Assembly (NCBI RefSeq): GCF_001651035.1
Contig: NZ_LXRG01000192.1
Coordinates: 62,001 to 126,000, forward strand
Length of the DNA stretch: 64,000 bases
Direction: 5' to 3'
Origin: Halomonas sp. ALS9
GTDB taxonomy: Bacteria; Pseudomonadota; Gammaproteobacteria; Pseudomonadales; Halomonadaceae
The position numbers were made by a program, and so were the translations under genes. The notes under the pieces were generated by a model, which made no database searches, was not told the origin of the DNA, and worked only from the letters and a program-made list of their open reading frames with translations. This document shows, piece after piece, positions 53,051 to 62,098 of the stretch (position 1 is its first letter; each line of letters opens with the position of its first letter).

Positions 53051-54181
53051 TTACCACGGCTTACCCAGTGCTCCGCTATAACGCAAGGCTTCGCCCACGC
53101 TGGTCAAGGCTTGTTCGTGGGCGCTTACCGCCACAGGCCCGCGAGTGCAGGTAACAATCACCCACGGCCCTGCTGTTACAGTATCAGCGCTGGTACGCTC
53201 GGCAATGCCTGCATCGCAACTACGGCGCTGCTGAGTGCCGGTTTTATGGGCGAAACTTATTCCCTCGCCCATGCCCGCCTTAAGACGCTGTTTGCCTGAA
53301 CGGGTTCGCCGCATTACGTCCAGCAACATTTGCCGCTGCTCGGCATTTACATCATCCATACCGGGTCGTTGTTGAACAGTATGCAAGCTAGCCAATAGGT
53401 CGCCAAAAGCGCTTAAGGTGCCAACGTTCTCACCAGTGGCTTGGTAAGCATCAAAAGCGTGGTCGTAATCCAGCTGAGTGAAAGACGCCGTGCTGACACC
53501 CAGCACCCGGGCTAACGCCTGTCCGCGCTGACTCACCGAGTGCTGTCGCAGGGCGATAAAATCCATTCCGCCAAGCGCGCGTGCATCAGGGTGCAGCTCG
53601 CCGTAAACCCCCTGGCGTACGCCGACCAGCTTTGAGATGGGGCCAATCTCATCAGGATTACCGCCGCTTGCCGCTATCATGGTACGGGCACGTTGGTTTA
53701 CCGCTGCAAGCCCCACGCGATCAATCAGCATATCGGTGGCGGTGTTATCGCTGACGGTAATCATTTGCTCCATTAAGTAGCGGATCGAGATAGGCGTGCC
53801 GGGGTCGTGCCAGTTGGTAGGCCCTGCACCATCGACAAAGTCACTCCGCGCAAGCGTTAACCGCTCATCCAGAGAGAGCGTGCCTGCCTGGCGCTCGGCG
53901 AGCACCTGGGCCGCCACCGGTATTTTGATTAGCGAGGCTAAGTACCAAGGATCGTCGGCACGCCAGGAATAGGCTTCGCCACTGGCGAGGTTTTGCACAT
54001 AAACCCCCAGCCGACCCGCAAACACCTCTTCGATGGCCTGTAAGCGAGCGGTTAAATCGCCCTGCCAAGCGCTCTGTTTATCTACCTCATAGTACCAATT
54101 GGTTTCGTACTCATCTGCATGTGCGGGTAGCGCCATGAGAAGTGCTACGGCTACCAGTCCGCAATGTATCCAGTGTCGCAA
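53051..54181 (-). CDS. Exported serine hydrolase related to class A beta-lactamases
   Basis: 376 residues with a signal peptide ending LLMALPAHA-DE. Active-site motifs are SLIK (S-x-x-K) in WYLASLIKIPVAAQ near residue 87, SDN in ITVSDNTATDMLI near 142, and KTG in ISFAHKTGTQQRR. The Glu166 region (E-x-x-L-N) of genuine class A enzymes is not visible, so deacylation of beta-lactams is doubtful and a peptidoglycan or peptide substrate is more likely. The start is a TTG at 54181 with AGGGAG eight bases upstream. Confidence 0.8.
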   Translation of the reverse strand: MRHWIHCGLVAVALLMALPAHADEYETNWYYEVDKQSAWQGDLTARLQAIEEVFAGRLGVYVQNLASGEAYSWRADDPWYLASLIKIPVAAQVLAERQAGTLSLDERLTLARSDFVDGAGPTNWHDPGTPISIRYLMEQMITVSDNTATDMLIDRVGLAAVNQRARTMIAASGGNPDEIGPISKLVGVRQGVYGELHPDARALGGMDFIALRQHSVSQRGQALARVLGVSTASFTQLDYDHAFDAYQATGENVGTLSAFGDLLASLHTVQQRPGMDDVNAEQRQMLLDVMRRTRSGKQRLKAGMGEGISFAHKTGTQQRRSCDAGIAERTSADTVTAGPWVIVTCTRGPVAVSAHEQALTSVGEALRYSGALGKPW

Positions 54182-54211
54182 ATCGTAAACTCCCTAAATG
54201 ATGGATCGTGT

Positions 54212-55321
54212 TTAACGGTGCTGGGCTATCCAACGTGTTAACCAAATCCACGCCGCAGCACCCAGTATCAACAGCCCGCCCACGCCAAGTGCCTGTGGAT
54301 AGGTGTACATTCCCTCGCCTTCCCACAAAAAGCGCAGCACTAAAAAGATCATCACAATATGGAAAATAAACGCTTTAAGGGCATCTGAACCGATCATCGT
54401 CAGCGGCAAAAGTGCCTTTGCTGCTTTGGCGCCGCCAGCTAGCGCAAGGGCTAACAGCACCAGCGCACCGCCCAGGCTAAACAGCATAAATTCTAGCCCT
54501 GGCGGGTGTTTGCCAACATTTTTCGCCACCGCCAGCATCGCCGCATGCACATCACCACTGGCAAACGCTAAGCCATAAAATCCGGCGACCATAAGTGCAC
54601 CCAGCCCTAGTAGGGTCAACACTAAACGCCGCCGCATGGCGGTATCAAAGTAGCAGCGCAGCAAGGCTTCGCCGATCAAAAGGCCCACTAAAATCATTGG
54701 TGCGCGGCTTATCTGCCCCCAGGTGTAGTGGTCTTCGTGATCCACCAGTAGCGCCTTCAGGATATCGTTGCCGCCGAAGGTGAGGCTCTGCAGCCAGACG
54801 GTTAGCGCGATTAACACGCCAATCGTGGTTAGCCGACTCCATAGCGGTGCCCGCGCCCACAGCGGCAAAATCAGCGGCACCCATAGCAGCGCGATGGCGT
54901 AGAAGCCTAAGATTTCTACCCAAATTGCGAAACGGCCATAGAGCAGCGCATCGACGATTTCGTTGGGCGGATAGAACGGCAGCATTTCAACAATGAGCAG
55001 CGCTTTGTACCAGAACCACACTTCTAAGGCGCGCAGCCAGAGCTTTAAACGGCGTTTCGGCCAGTCATCGCTTTGGGTATGGGAAAGAAACGCCACCGCT
55101 AGCGCAATGCCAAACACCATAATAAACAGCGACGAGGAGAATTTGGTCAAAAAATGGATCGGCACCATGCCCCAATCAGGCACATTGCGAATACCCACTA
55201 ACCCACTGACCGCATGGCTTATGATCATCAAGCCAATGGCTAGGCCACGGGCTAAGTCAATCGCCTCTATGCGGCCTTCGGCCTTGGGCAGTTGAGGAGC
55301 TTCCATCCAGTTCAGTGGCAT
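54212..55321 (-). CDS. Multi-pass membrane protein of the DUF1624 / acyltransferase-like family
   Basis: About 369 residues with roughly ten hydrophobic segments. It opens with RIEAIDLARGLAIGLMIISH then AVSGLVG, where the conserved Arg, Asp-x-x-Arg-Gly and His match heparan-alpha-glucosaminide acetyltransferase-like (DUF1624) proteins and, loosely, acyltransferase-3. The ATG at 55321 has AAGGA seven bases upstream. It may move acyl groups across the inner membrane onto envelope sugars. The substrate is unknown. Confidence 0.72.
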   Translation of the reverse strand: MPLNWMEAPQLPKAEGRIEAIDLARGLAIGLMIISHAVSGLVGIRNVPDWGMVPIHFLTKFSSSLFIMVFGIALAVAFLSHTQSDDWPKRRLKLWLRALEVWFWYKALLIVEMLPFYPPNEIVDALLYGRFAIWVEILGFYAIALLWVPLILPLWARAPLWSRLTTIGVLIALTVWLQSLTFGGNDILKALLVDHEDHYTWGQISRAPMILVGLLIGEALLRCYFDTAMRRRLVLTLLGLGALMVAGFYGLAFASGDVHAAMLAVAKNVGKHPPGLEFMLFSLGGALVLLALALAGGAKAAKALLPLTMIGSDALKAFIFHIVMIFLVLRFLWEGEGMYTYPQALGVGGLLILGAAAWIWLTRWIAQHR

Positions 55322-55435
55322 CAAGACATCCTTGTGGGCACCGTAGTCAATGGTTAAGCGTAAGGTGCTTAACACTTTAGCTTGAAATTATATCGTCCGC
55401 TTGGGTTGACAGTGTTAACGGCCACACACAAAGTT

Positions 55436-55477
55436 GCCCCGCAGTGGGCGGGGCATCCTGTGGCTCATCCTTGAGCC
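55436..55477 (-). terminator. Two adjacent hairpins after the acidic protein gene
   Basis: gccccgc/gcggggc (55436-55454) and ggctca/tgagcc (55462-55477) stand in tandem downstream of the minus-strand gene at 55507. T-tracts are weak (aactttg), so termination is likely but not certain. Confidence 0.5.
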
Positions 55478-55506
55478 CAAGAAAAGTCATTCCTTAAAGG
55501 TTGCAA

Positions 55507-55803
55507 TTACCACCCGGAGTCATCCTCCTCTTCATCAGTGGCGGGGACTTCTTGCTCCTCTTCCTCTTCTTCGTAAGTGAATTCTTGCTCTTCCTCTTCA
55601 TACTCAGTACCTACATCCGAACCTTTATCTTGCTCAGTGTCGTAGCTTTTGTAGGTGCCTTGTTCATCCTGCGTCGTTTCTTCTTGCGGAGTCGGTTCGT
55701 ACTCGTCGGTGCTATCCACTTGAGCAAAAGCAAGTGGGCTGGCCATCAGACCAAATGATACGCCTAGGATGCCAAGCTTCTTGAGATAATCCATCTTCAT
55801 CAT
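55507..55803 (-). CDS. Small secreted, highly acidic protein
   Basis: 98 residues with a signal peptide (LKKLGILGVSFGLMASPLAF-AQ). The mature part of about 70 residues is almost entirely Glu, Asp, Thr, Gln, Ser and Tyr, with runs such as YEEEEQEF and YEEEEEEQEV. It should be disordered and strongly negative, possibly cation-binding in the periplasm or outside, in keeping with a halophilic lifestyle. AGGAG precedes the ATG. I recognise no family. Palindromic sequences upstream suggest regulated expression. Confidence 0.75.
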   Translation of the reverse strand: MMKMDYLKKLGILGVSFGLMASPLAFAQVDSTDEYEPTPQEETTQDEQGTYKSYDTEQDKGSDVGTEYEEEEQEFTYEEEEEEQEVPATDEEEDDSGW

Positions 55804-55840
55804 GATACTGCTCCTGTATGGCTTTACTGCTTAAATTAAA

Positions 55841-55913
55841 CGTCGGTGCAAACATTGCACGTCGGTTTAAAGGGTAAGAACGCCAGGTCGTCCTACCAGT
55901 TACGTTCTTAACC
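55841..55913. promoter_or_regulatory. Nested repeats upstream of the acidic protein gene
   Basis: Two elements stand in a row. The first is gtgcaa-aca-ttgcac (55846-55860) flanked by direct repeats cgtcggt (55841-55847 and 55860-55866). The second is the inverted pair ggtaagaacg (55873-55882) and cgttcttaacc (55903-55913), with one extra base. They lie 40-110 bp upstream of the start codon and may be regulator binding sites. Confidence 0.45.
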
Positions 55914-56058
55914 TATCCATTGCAGCCTCCATGCCACCTTGTGCCAGAAGCAAATAAAAACCATTATTAAACAACTTCTTATATACCTAAGAATGAAAAC
56001 AACCTTTTGATTTTATTAATAAAAAATAGGATTATCCTGTTTAAAATAGGCACATGAT

Positions 56059-56082
56059 CCCCGATTGATCAGGCAATCGGGG
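56059..56082 (-). terminator. Hairpin after the MFS sugar transporter gene
   Basis: ccccgatt - 8 nt - aatcgggg immediately downstream of the MFS stop. The minus strand lacks a T-tract after the stem, so termination efficiency is uncertain. Confidence 0.5.
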
Positions 56083-56095
56083 CAATCTAGAAGGA

Positions 56096-57502
56096 TTACT
56101 CGTAGGCCATCTCTTCCAGCTCTTTACCGCGTGTCTCTTTGACGAAGTAAATAACGAAGAAGACCGAGGCAACGGCACTGATCGCATAGAAGCCGTAGGC
56201 ACCGAACAGCCCGATAGAGCCCAGCATGATAGGAAACGTCATGGTAATACCGAAGTTGGCCAGCCACTGGAAAAGCCCTGCTATCGCCAGCCCCGAACCG
56301 CGCATCTGATTGGGGAACATCTCGCCCAGCATAACCCACATCACCGGCCCCCAAGAGGCGTTGAAGAACAGCACGTAAAGGTTGGCGCACAGCAGCGCAA
56401 ATACGCCCATGTCACTGGATAGCTGTAGGCTGCCATCCACCATCGAGGCCGTAGAGAACGCATAGGAGAGACACGCCAGTGTCGCCGCCATGCCCACAGA
56501 ACCACCCCAAAGCAGCGGTTTGCGGCCAATTTTGTCGATCAGCGCAATGGCCAGCAGGCAGGCGCCGATACTCACGGCACCAGAGATCACATTGATCAGC
56601 AGCGCATCGCCTTCGGAGAAACCGACTGACTGCCATAGCACCGCGCCGTAGTAGAAGACGACATTAATGCCCACCAACTGCTGGAAAACCGCCAAACCAA
56701 TCCCCACCCAGACGATAGCGTGCATCTTGCCGGTGGTGCGGTTCATCACATCGCTCAACCGTGGCTTGTGGTCTTGATCCAGGGTGGTGTTAATTTCATC
56801 AATTTTAGTGCTGACATCCCGTTCAGGCATCACTAACCCCAGCACCCGGCGGGCTTCGCCCTGCTTACCGGTACTGATCAGGTAACGCGGGCTTTCCGGA
56901 ATAAACAGCAATGCCACCAGAAAAACGGCAGCCGGTATCAGCTCAATCCAGAACATCCAGCGCCAGGTTGCGAAACCAAACCATAGCTCGGTGGTTGCCG
57001 AACCCGCGACATACGCCAAGACATAGTTGCTCAGAAAGGCAAAAAACAAACCCGAGATGATCGCTACCTGCTGGATAGTGGCCAAACGCCCACGATAGGC
57101 CGATGGCGCGACTTCACTGATATAAGCCGGGGTCATCACGCTGGCGGCGCCGACGGCAAGGCCACCGAGAATGCGGTACACCACAAACTCCATCGAACTA
57201 CCGGCAACGCCTGACCCCCAGGCACTAATCAGAAAAAACACCGCGGCCACGATCAGCAGCGTGCGGCGGCCAAAGCGATCCGCCAAGCGACCGGCAAAGA
57301 AGGCCCCAATCGCGCAGCCCAGCAGCATGGAGGCGACATTGAACCCCGTGCCCGCGCTATCCGAGTTAAAAGTGGTCTGCAGGCCATCGACGGTACCATT
57401 GATCACGCCACTGTCGAAGCCGAACAGGAAACCGCCGATGGCGGCAATACAGCAGATCACCAGAATATACGATGAGCGGCTTAGCGTTCTTTGTTGTGTC
57501 AT
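56096..57502 (-). CDS. MFS sugar-proton symporter (XylE/AraE/GalP type)
   Basis: A 468-residue sugar porter with twelve membrane segments. FLFGFDSGVINGTVDGLQTT, GRLADRFGRRTLL, the PESPRYLISTGKQGEAR signature at the end of helix 6, QQLVGINVVFYYGAV in helix 7 and FKETRG-like VKETRGKELEEM near the C-terminus are canonical. The QQLxGIN motif lines the sugar site. At the end of a xylose-type operon, D-xylose is the likely substrate. 19-nt direct repeats lie upstream of the start. Confidence 0.9.
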   Translation of the reverse strand: MTQQRTLSRSSYILVICCIAAIGGFLFGFDSGVINGTVDGLQTTFNSDSAGTGFNVASMLLGCAIGAFFAGRLADRFGRRTLLIVAAVFFLISAWGSGVAGSSMEFVVYRILGGLAVGAASVMTPAYISEVAPSAYRGRLATIQQVAIISGLFFAFLSNYVLAYVAGSATTELWFGFATWRWMFWIELIPAAVFLVALLFIPESPRYLISTGKQGEARRVLGLVMPERDVSTKIDEINTTLDQDHKPRLSDVMNRTTGKMHAIVWVGIGLAVFQQLVGINVVFYYGAVLWQSVGFSEGDALLINVISGAVSIGACLLAIALIDKIGRKPLLWGGSVGMAATLACLSYAFSTASMVDGSLQLSSDMGVFALLCANLYVLFFNASWGPVMWVMLGEMFPNQMRGSGLAIAGLFQWLANFGITMTFPIMLGSIGLFGAYGFYAISAVASVFFVIYFVKETRGKELEEMAYE

Positions 57503-57524
57503 TGTCGAGCTCCTTGGATTTGTT

Positions 57525-57562
57525 ATTGAGCGTTTTTGTGTCTATTAAGCGTTTTTGTATCT
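57525..57562. repeat. Two 19-nt tandem repeats upstream of the MFS gene
   Basis: attgagcgtttttgtgtct (57525-57543) and attaagcgtttttgtatct (57544-57562) match at 17 of 19 positions. A partial third unit follows, and the sequence over the start codon (57481-57502) resembles a decayed copy. Confidence 0.75.
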
Positions 57563-57588
57563 ATTGAAGAGTGGGAAATTGACGATCA

Positions 57589-58644
57589 TTAGTGGTGTAA
57601 CGTGCTCTCGCGACGACTTGAAGCCTGGTGGACAGCGCCGTCAGGCAGCCGTTGCCCTTCGGCATCGAACGCGTGGAGCTGGGCCTGTTGAGGCGTCATA
57701 AACAGCGTGTCGCCATTACTCAGCTCGACATCGCCAGAGAGACGCACGGTGAGCGGGCCGGCCTGCTCGCTGTCCACATAGGCAAAGGCGTCAGCGCCGA
57801 GCTTCTCAATGAACCGCACACGTCCTTTCCACTCGCCCTGCTCGCGGCTTACCTCTAGATGCTCGGGCCGAATACCAAGAGTGGTGGCGCCATAGGCCGC
57901 CGCTAGCGGCCCTTCGATCAAGTTCATTTTCGGCGAGCCAATAAAGCCCGCGACAAACAGCGTTTCAGGGCGCTGGTAAAGCGCCATGGGCTTGCCCATC
58001 TGCTCTATCTGCCCGGCATTCATCACCACAATGCAGTCGGCCAGGGTCATCGCCTCGACTTGGTCGTGGGTGACATACACCATGGTGGTTTCGAGCCGTT
58101 GATGGAGTTCGGCCAGCTCGACCCGCATGCGGTTGCGTAACGAGGCATCCAGATTAGACAGCGGCTCATCGAACAGAAATACGCCGGGGCTGCGCACAAT
58201 CGCCCGGCCGATGGCCACCCGCTGGCGCTGCCCACCGGATAACTCCGCGGGCTTACGCTCCAACAGATCCTCTAAATTGAGCAGGCGTGCCGCCTCGGCG
58301 ACTTTGGCCTCACGCTCTTTGACGGGCACCTTTGCCAGGCGCATACCGAAGTCGATATTGCGGGCGACCGTCATGTGCGGATAGAGCGCGTAGGACTGAA
58401 AGACCATGGCAATATCCCGGTCGCTCGGCTCGGCGGTGGTGACGTCCTCCCCACCGATAGTGATGGTTCCCTGGGTCACGGTTTCAAGGCCTGCAATCAT
58501 GCGCAGCAAAGTGGACTTGCCGCAGCCAGAAGGCCCGACCAGCACGGTAAAGGAGCCATCGTCGATATGCAGATTTAGATTAGGGATGACCGTTTCTTTG
58601 CCATGAAACGTCTTTTCGATGTCGCGTAGGGTTACTTCAGCCAT
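57589..58644 (-). CDS. Sugar ABC transporter ATP-binding protein (MsmX/UgpC type)
   Basis: 351 residues. [17 protein letters not shown] opens the ABC domain; Walker [17 protein letters not shown], signature [15 protein letters not shown], Walker [17 protein letters not shown] and H-loop VTHDQVEA follow. The C-terminal regulatory OB domain includes IRPEHLEVS. It energises the permease pair encoded upstream. The ATG at 58644, four bases after the GH43 stop, is chosen on family alignment; a longer frame into GH43 is rejected. Confidence 0.92.
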   Translation of the reverse strand: MAEVTLRDIEKTFHGKETVIPNLNLHIDDGSFTVLVGPSGCGKSTLLRMIAGLETVTQGTITIGGEDVTTAEPSDRDIAMVFQSYALYPHMTVARNIDFGMRLAKVPVKEREAKVAEAARLLNLEDLLERKPAELSGGQRQRVAIGRAIVRSPGVFLFDEPLSNLDASLRNRMRVELAELHQRLETTMVYVTHDQVEAMTLADCIVVMNAGQIEQMGKPMALYQRPETLFVAGFIGSPKMNLIEGPLAAAYGATTLGIRPEHLEVSREQGEWKGRVRFIEKLGADAFAYVDSEQAGPLTVRLSGDVELSNGDTLFMTPQQAQLHAFDAEGQRLPDGAVHQASSRRESTLHH

Positions 58645-58648
58645 GAGC

Positions 58649-60265
58649 TTATCTCGTCTCTGAAAGAGGGGCGCGGCGATAGCAAAACGCCTGGAAGTCG
58701 GCGGGAGTGCCGCGTCCGCTAATGTCGTGGGCGGCCATGCCCAGGAAAGTGCCGGTAAAGTAGCCGTGGGCGCGGCCACTGCCTTCGTCGGAGAGCAGGC
58801 CAGCGTCTAACGTGGGCCCAATCGACTGCCACTCCTCACCACCCTGGGCATAGCGAAAGCGCAGCTCCCGGGCGTGGATATCCAGCCCGAGCCGAATCGT
58901 GGTGCCAGGGTCAAGGCGCACGCTCGCATCCGCGAGGTCCAGATTCCCGTTAGGCCAATCATCCAGGCAACTGATAACGCTCAACACCTTGTCCCCGGTG
59001 TCATTCAGGGTCACCGCCAGGTAATGGAATTTGAAGCGGTTGTAGTAGGCAATCAGCCCGGCAAACTGCTGAATATCTTCAGGTTCAAATTCAAGCGTCG
59101 TTTCGGCGCTGCAGTAGATGCTGTCCTGGCGCCGGGCCACTAACGCCTGCTCAAACCAGGAACCGACCGACTCACGGCCAAACAGGCGCAGGAAGCCGGG
59201 CCGCTCGGTAAGCGAAAAAAGCCGTTCAGGATAGGGGGTACGCAGCCATTGAAACGCGGCGGGCAAGGTGTCTGTTTCGAATTCGTAGTGCTCCTCCTGC
59301 ACCGGGGGCCTTTGCGTTACCCCGCTCACGGCGACCGTTAACGCCGGGGTATTACCTCCATCGGCGAGTCGTGGCCAGCCATCTGCGCCCCACTCCATCC
59401 GCTGAATAGCGGTCTCGCGCCCCAGCGGTGACAGCCGGGTTCCCGGTAAGGGGCGGCCACATAAATGCACCAGATAGCTATACCCTTCAGGGCTATCGAC
59501 CAAATCCGCATGGCCCGCCCGCTGGAGTGGGTTATCGGGGTCATGGCTAGCCGTCAAAAGCGGGGTTTGAGGATGTAGCTGGTAAGGGCCTGACAGCGTT
59601 TTTGAACGCGCCATGGTCACCGCATGCTGGTAGCCCGTGCCGCCCTCGGCGACTATTAGGTAGTACCAGCCATCGCGACGATAGAGATGCGGCCCTTCCG
59701 TCAGCTTCAGTTCGGTACCCGTGAAGATAGTGGTAATAGCCCCCACTAAGCGGCGCTGCTCAGGATCATACTCTTGCAGCACAATGCCGCCGAAGCGATC
59801 CCGCCCTTCCCGCTGGCGATAATCCCACTGCAGGTTAATCAGCCACTTGCGGCCATCGCTGTCATGAAACAGCGAAGGGTCGAAGCCGCTCGAATTGAGA
59901 TAGACCGGGTCGCTCCAGGGGCCCTCGATATGCGGGGCAGTGACCAGGTAGTTATGGCCATCCTTAAAGTTGCCCTCATAACGCTTCATATCGGTGTAGA
60001 CCAGCCAAAACAGGCCGTCAGCGTAGCTTAAACAGGGCGCCCAGATGCCGCATGAGTCCGGGTTGCCGCGCATATCCAGCTGGCTGGCCCGGCTCAATGG
60101 CCGTGTCACCAGCTCCCAGTTAGCCAGGTCGCGGGAGTGGTGGATCTGAACGCCGGGGTACCACTCAAAGGTTGACGTCGCCAGGTAGTAGTCGTCGCCT
60201 ATCCGGCAAATCGAGGGATCGGGGTTGAACCCGGCCAGAATCGGGTTGTGGATAACATCGTTCAT
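58649..60265 (-). CDS. xynB: Glycoside hydrolase family 43 beta-xylosidase
   Basis: 538 residues, without signal peptide, so cytoplasmic. The N-terminal five-bladed propeller has [20 protein letters not shown] (catalytic base Asp), [20 protein letters not shown] and [17 protein letters not shown] (acid Glu). The C-terminal half is the beta-sandwich typical of GH43 xylosidases ([16 protein letters not shown]). It should release xylose, or arabinose, from imported oligosaccharides. The ATG at 60265 has a strong AAAGGAGG; an upstream frame overlapping the permease gene is less likely. Confidence 0.9.
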   Translation of the reverse strand: MNDVIHNPILAGFNPDPSICRIGDDYYLATSTFEWYPGVQIHHSRDLANWELVTRPLSRASQLDMRGNPDSCGIWAPCLSYADGLFWLVYTDMKRYEGNFKDGHNYLVTAPHIEGPWSDPVYLNSSGFDPSLFHDSDGRKWLINLQWDYRQREGRDRFGGIVLQEYDPEQRRLVGAITTIFTGTELKLTEGPHLYRRDGWYYLIVAEGGTGYQHAVTMARSKTLSGPYQLHPQTPLLTASHDPDNPLQRAGHADLVDSPEGYSYLVHLCGRPLPGTRLSPLGRETAIQRMEWGADGWPRLADGGNTPALTVAVSGVTQRPPVQEEHYEFETDTLPAAFQWLRTPYPERLFSLTERPGFLRLFGRESVGSWFEQALVARRQDSIYCSAETTLEFEPEDIQQFAGLIAYYNRFKFHYLAVTLNDTGDKVLSVISCLDDWPNGNLDLADASVRLDPGTTIRLGLDIHARELRFRYAQGGEEWQSIGPTLDAGLLSDEGSGRAHGYFTGTFLGMAAHDISGRGTPADFQAFCYRRAPLSETR

Positions 60266-60278
60266 TAGGGATCCTCCT

Positions 60279-61106
60279 TTATCCTTTAACAGAGCCACCG
60301 GTCAGGCCAGCCACAATGTATTTCTGGGCGGCGAGAAAGAAGATAACCGCCGGAATAATGGTCAAGGTCACGAAGGCCAGAATCATGTTCCACTGGGTCA
60401 GGTACTCGCCTTGGAACTGCATCATGCCCAGCGGCCAGGTGTAGATAGAGCGGTCGTTGAGCACCACCAGCGGCAGCAGAAAGTTATTCCAGCTCTGCAC
60501 AAACACAAACACGCCCACGGTGGCCAGAATGGGGGTCGAGAGGGGCAGCGTGAACGACCAGAAGAAGCGCAGATAGCTGCACCCATCCACGTAGGCCGCT
60601 TCAAACAGCTCTTTGGGCAACTGGTCGAAGAAGGCCTTGAACAGCAGGATCGCCAGCGACAAACCAAACGCCGTCTGGGGCAGGATCACCGCCCAATAGG
60701 TATCCAGCAGGCCCAAATCGCGCACCTTGATAAACAGCGGCAGAATGGCCGCCGCGAAGGGAAACATCAGCCCTAGCAGTAGGTAGGAGAGGATCATCTT
60801 GGCGCCGAAAAAACGTATCTGCGAAAACACGTAAGCCGCAGCGGCCCCCACCACCAGGGTTAAGAACACCGTCATTAGCGAGATGAAAAACGAGTTCCCC
60901 AAGTAGCGCCAGAAATTGCCATCCAGCAGGATACCGATGTAATTGTCGGCAGCCCAACTGTCGGGCAGCCACAGCGGATTGGTACGCAGCTCGGCATTGC
61001 CCTTAAAGCCACCGAAGAACGCCGCCAGTAGCGGGCCGATCACAATACTGGCCACCACAATCAGGACGATCACCCGCAGCGTGTTTCGGGTAGTGATACT
61101 TTTCAT
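60279..61106 (-). CDS. Sugar ABC transporter permease (MalG type)
   Basis: A 275-residue inner membrane permease with six segments. The EAA loop is ELFEAAYVDGCSYLRFFWSF then TLPLSTP, typical of CUT1-family MalG proteins, and AQKYIVAGLTGGSVKG is the conserved C-terminal end. It overlaps the MalF-type gene by four bases. Together they form the channel for a xylo-oligosaccharide or related sugar. Confidence 0.92.
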   Translation of the reverse strand: MKSITTRNTLRVIVLIVVASIVIGPLLAAFFGGFKGNAELRTNPLWLPDSWAADNYIGILLDGNFWRYLGNSFFISLMTVFLTLVVGAAAAYVFSQIRFFGAKMILSYLLLGLMFPFAAAILPLFIKVRDLGLLDTYWAVILPQTAFGLSLAILLFKAFFDQLPKELFEAAYVDGCSYLRFFWSFTLPLSTPILATVGVFVFVQSWNNFLLPLVVLNDRSIYTWPLGMMQFQGEYLTQWNMILAFVTLTIIPAVIFFLAAQKYIVAGLTGGSVKG

Positions 61107-62035
61107 GCCTTACTCCCCTTGGACGTGGTGCGTTGGTAGAAGAAGGCGATCCCGATAGCGAGCACGAACAGCACCACCGCAGCGGCGCTACCGAAGCCAA
61201 TATTGAGCCGTGAGAGGCCGAAGCTGTAGAGGTAGGTGACGATGGTATGGGTCGAGTTGGACGGGCCACCGTTGGTCATGGGGATAATAATGTCGAAGAT
61301 CTGCAGCGAGCCGATAATGGCAAAGAAACCACTGACGACGAGGGCGTGCTTAATCAGTGGAATTTGCACAAAGAGAGCGACTTGCCTGGGTTTTGCCCCT
61401 TCCAGCTTGGCAGCCTCGACAAGATCCTTGGGCACGCCCTGCAGGGCGGCAATATAGATCATCATATGGAAGCCAAAGTACTTCCAAACGATCACCGTCA
61501 TAATCGCGGGGAACGCCCACTGGTGATCGGCCAGCACATACACCGACTCCTGCCCCATGGCATGCAACAACGAGCTGGTAATGCCGTAGTCACCGTCAAA
61601 AACGAAGCTCCAGATAAGCCCTGCAGCCACTTCGGCCAGGATATAGGGCAGGAAAAATACCAGCCGAAACAGGGTATTGGTGGGCGTTTTACGGTACACC
61701 ATTAGCGCCAGCCCTAACGCCAAGGGCATCTGAATCAGTAGCGACACCAGGATCAGTTTGGCGGTATTCCACAGCGCGGTATGAAATACCGAGTGATCCA
61801 GCAGGCGCTGATAATTTTGCGCGCCGACAAAGTCACTGGGCGCGCCATAGCCATTCCAGGAAAAGCCACTGTAATGAACAGCATCCGCGAGCGGCAGAAT
61901 GACAAACAGCGAAAACAGAATTAACGCCGGCGGCAGCAGGATCAGCAGCGCGGTGAATTTTCCGCTCACCAAGCCTTTCTTCACCCGGTCGGCATTTCCT
62001 CTTCGCGGCACGGTCGTTCGGTCAAGCGTGGTCAT
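61103..62035 (-). CDS. Sugar ABC transporter permease (MalF type)
   Basis: A 310-residue CUT1 permease with six membrane segments. FSLFVILPLADAVHYSGFSW marks the first helix and GVPKDLVEAAKLEGAKPRQV then ALFVQIPLI the EAA loop. It forms a heterodimer with the MalG-type permease. A hairpin separates it from the binding-protein gene upstream, probably lowering its expression relative to that gene. Confidence 0.92.
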   Translation of the reverse strand: MTTLDRTTVPRRGNADRVKKGLVSGKFTALLILLPPALILFSLFVILPLADAVHYSGFSWNGYGAPSDFVGAQNYQRLLDHSVFHTALWNTAKLILVSLLIQMPLALGLALMVYRKTPTNTLFRLVFFLPYILAEVAAGLIWSFVFDGDYGITSSLLHAMGQESVYVLADHQWAFPAIMTVIVWKYFGFHMMIYIAALQGVPKDLVEAAKLEGAKPRQVALFVQIPLIKHALVVSGFFAIIGSLQIFDIIIPMTNGGPSNSTHTIVTYLYSFGLSRLNIGFGSAAAVVLFVLAIGIAFFYQRTTSKGSKA

Positions 62036-62060
62036 AGCAAACTCCGAGGCAGAGCAGAAA

Positions 62061-62085
62061 GAGCACGAACGCCTCGTTCGTGCTC
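62061..62085 (-). terminator. Strong hairpin between binding-protein and permease genes
   Basis: gagcacgaacg - cct - cgttcgtgctc, an 11-bp perfect stem just after the sugar-binding protein gene. No T-tract follows, so it more likely protects the 3' end of the binding-protein mRNA or attenuates transcription. Confidence 0.7.
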
Positions 62086-62098
62086 GCCTAAGTGCGGA

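Noticed and set aside
58645..58779. 45-residue N-terminal extension of the sugar ABC ATPase
   Set aside because: It overlaps the GH43 gene and shows no family similarity; [15 protein letters not shown] is the usual start.
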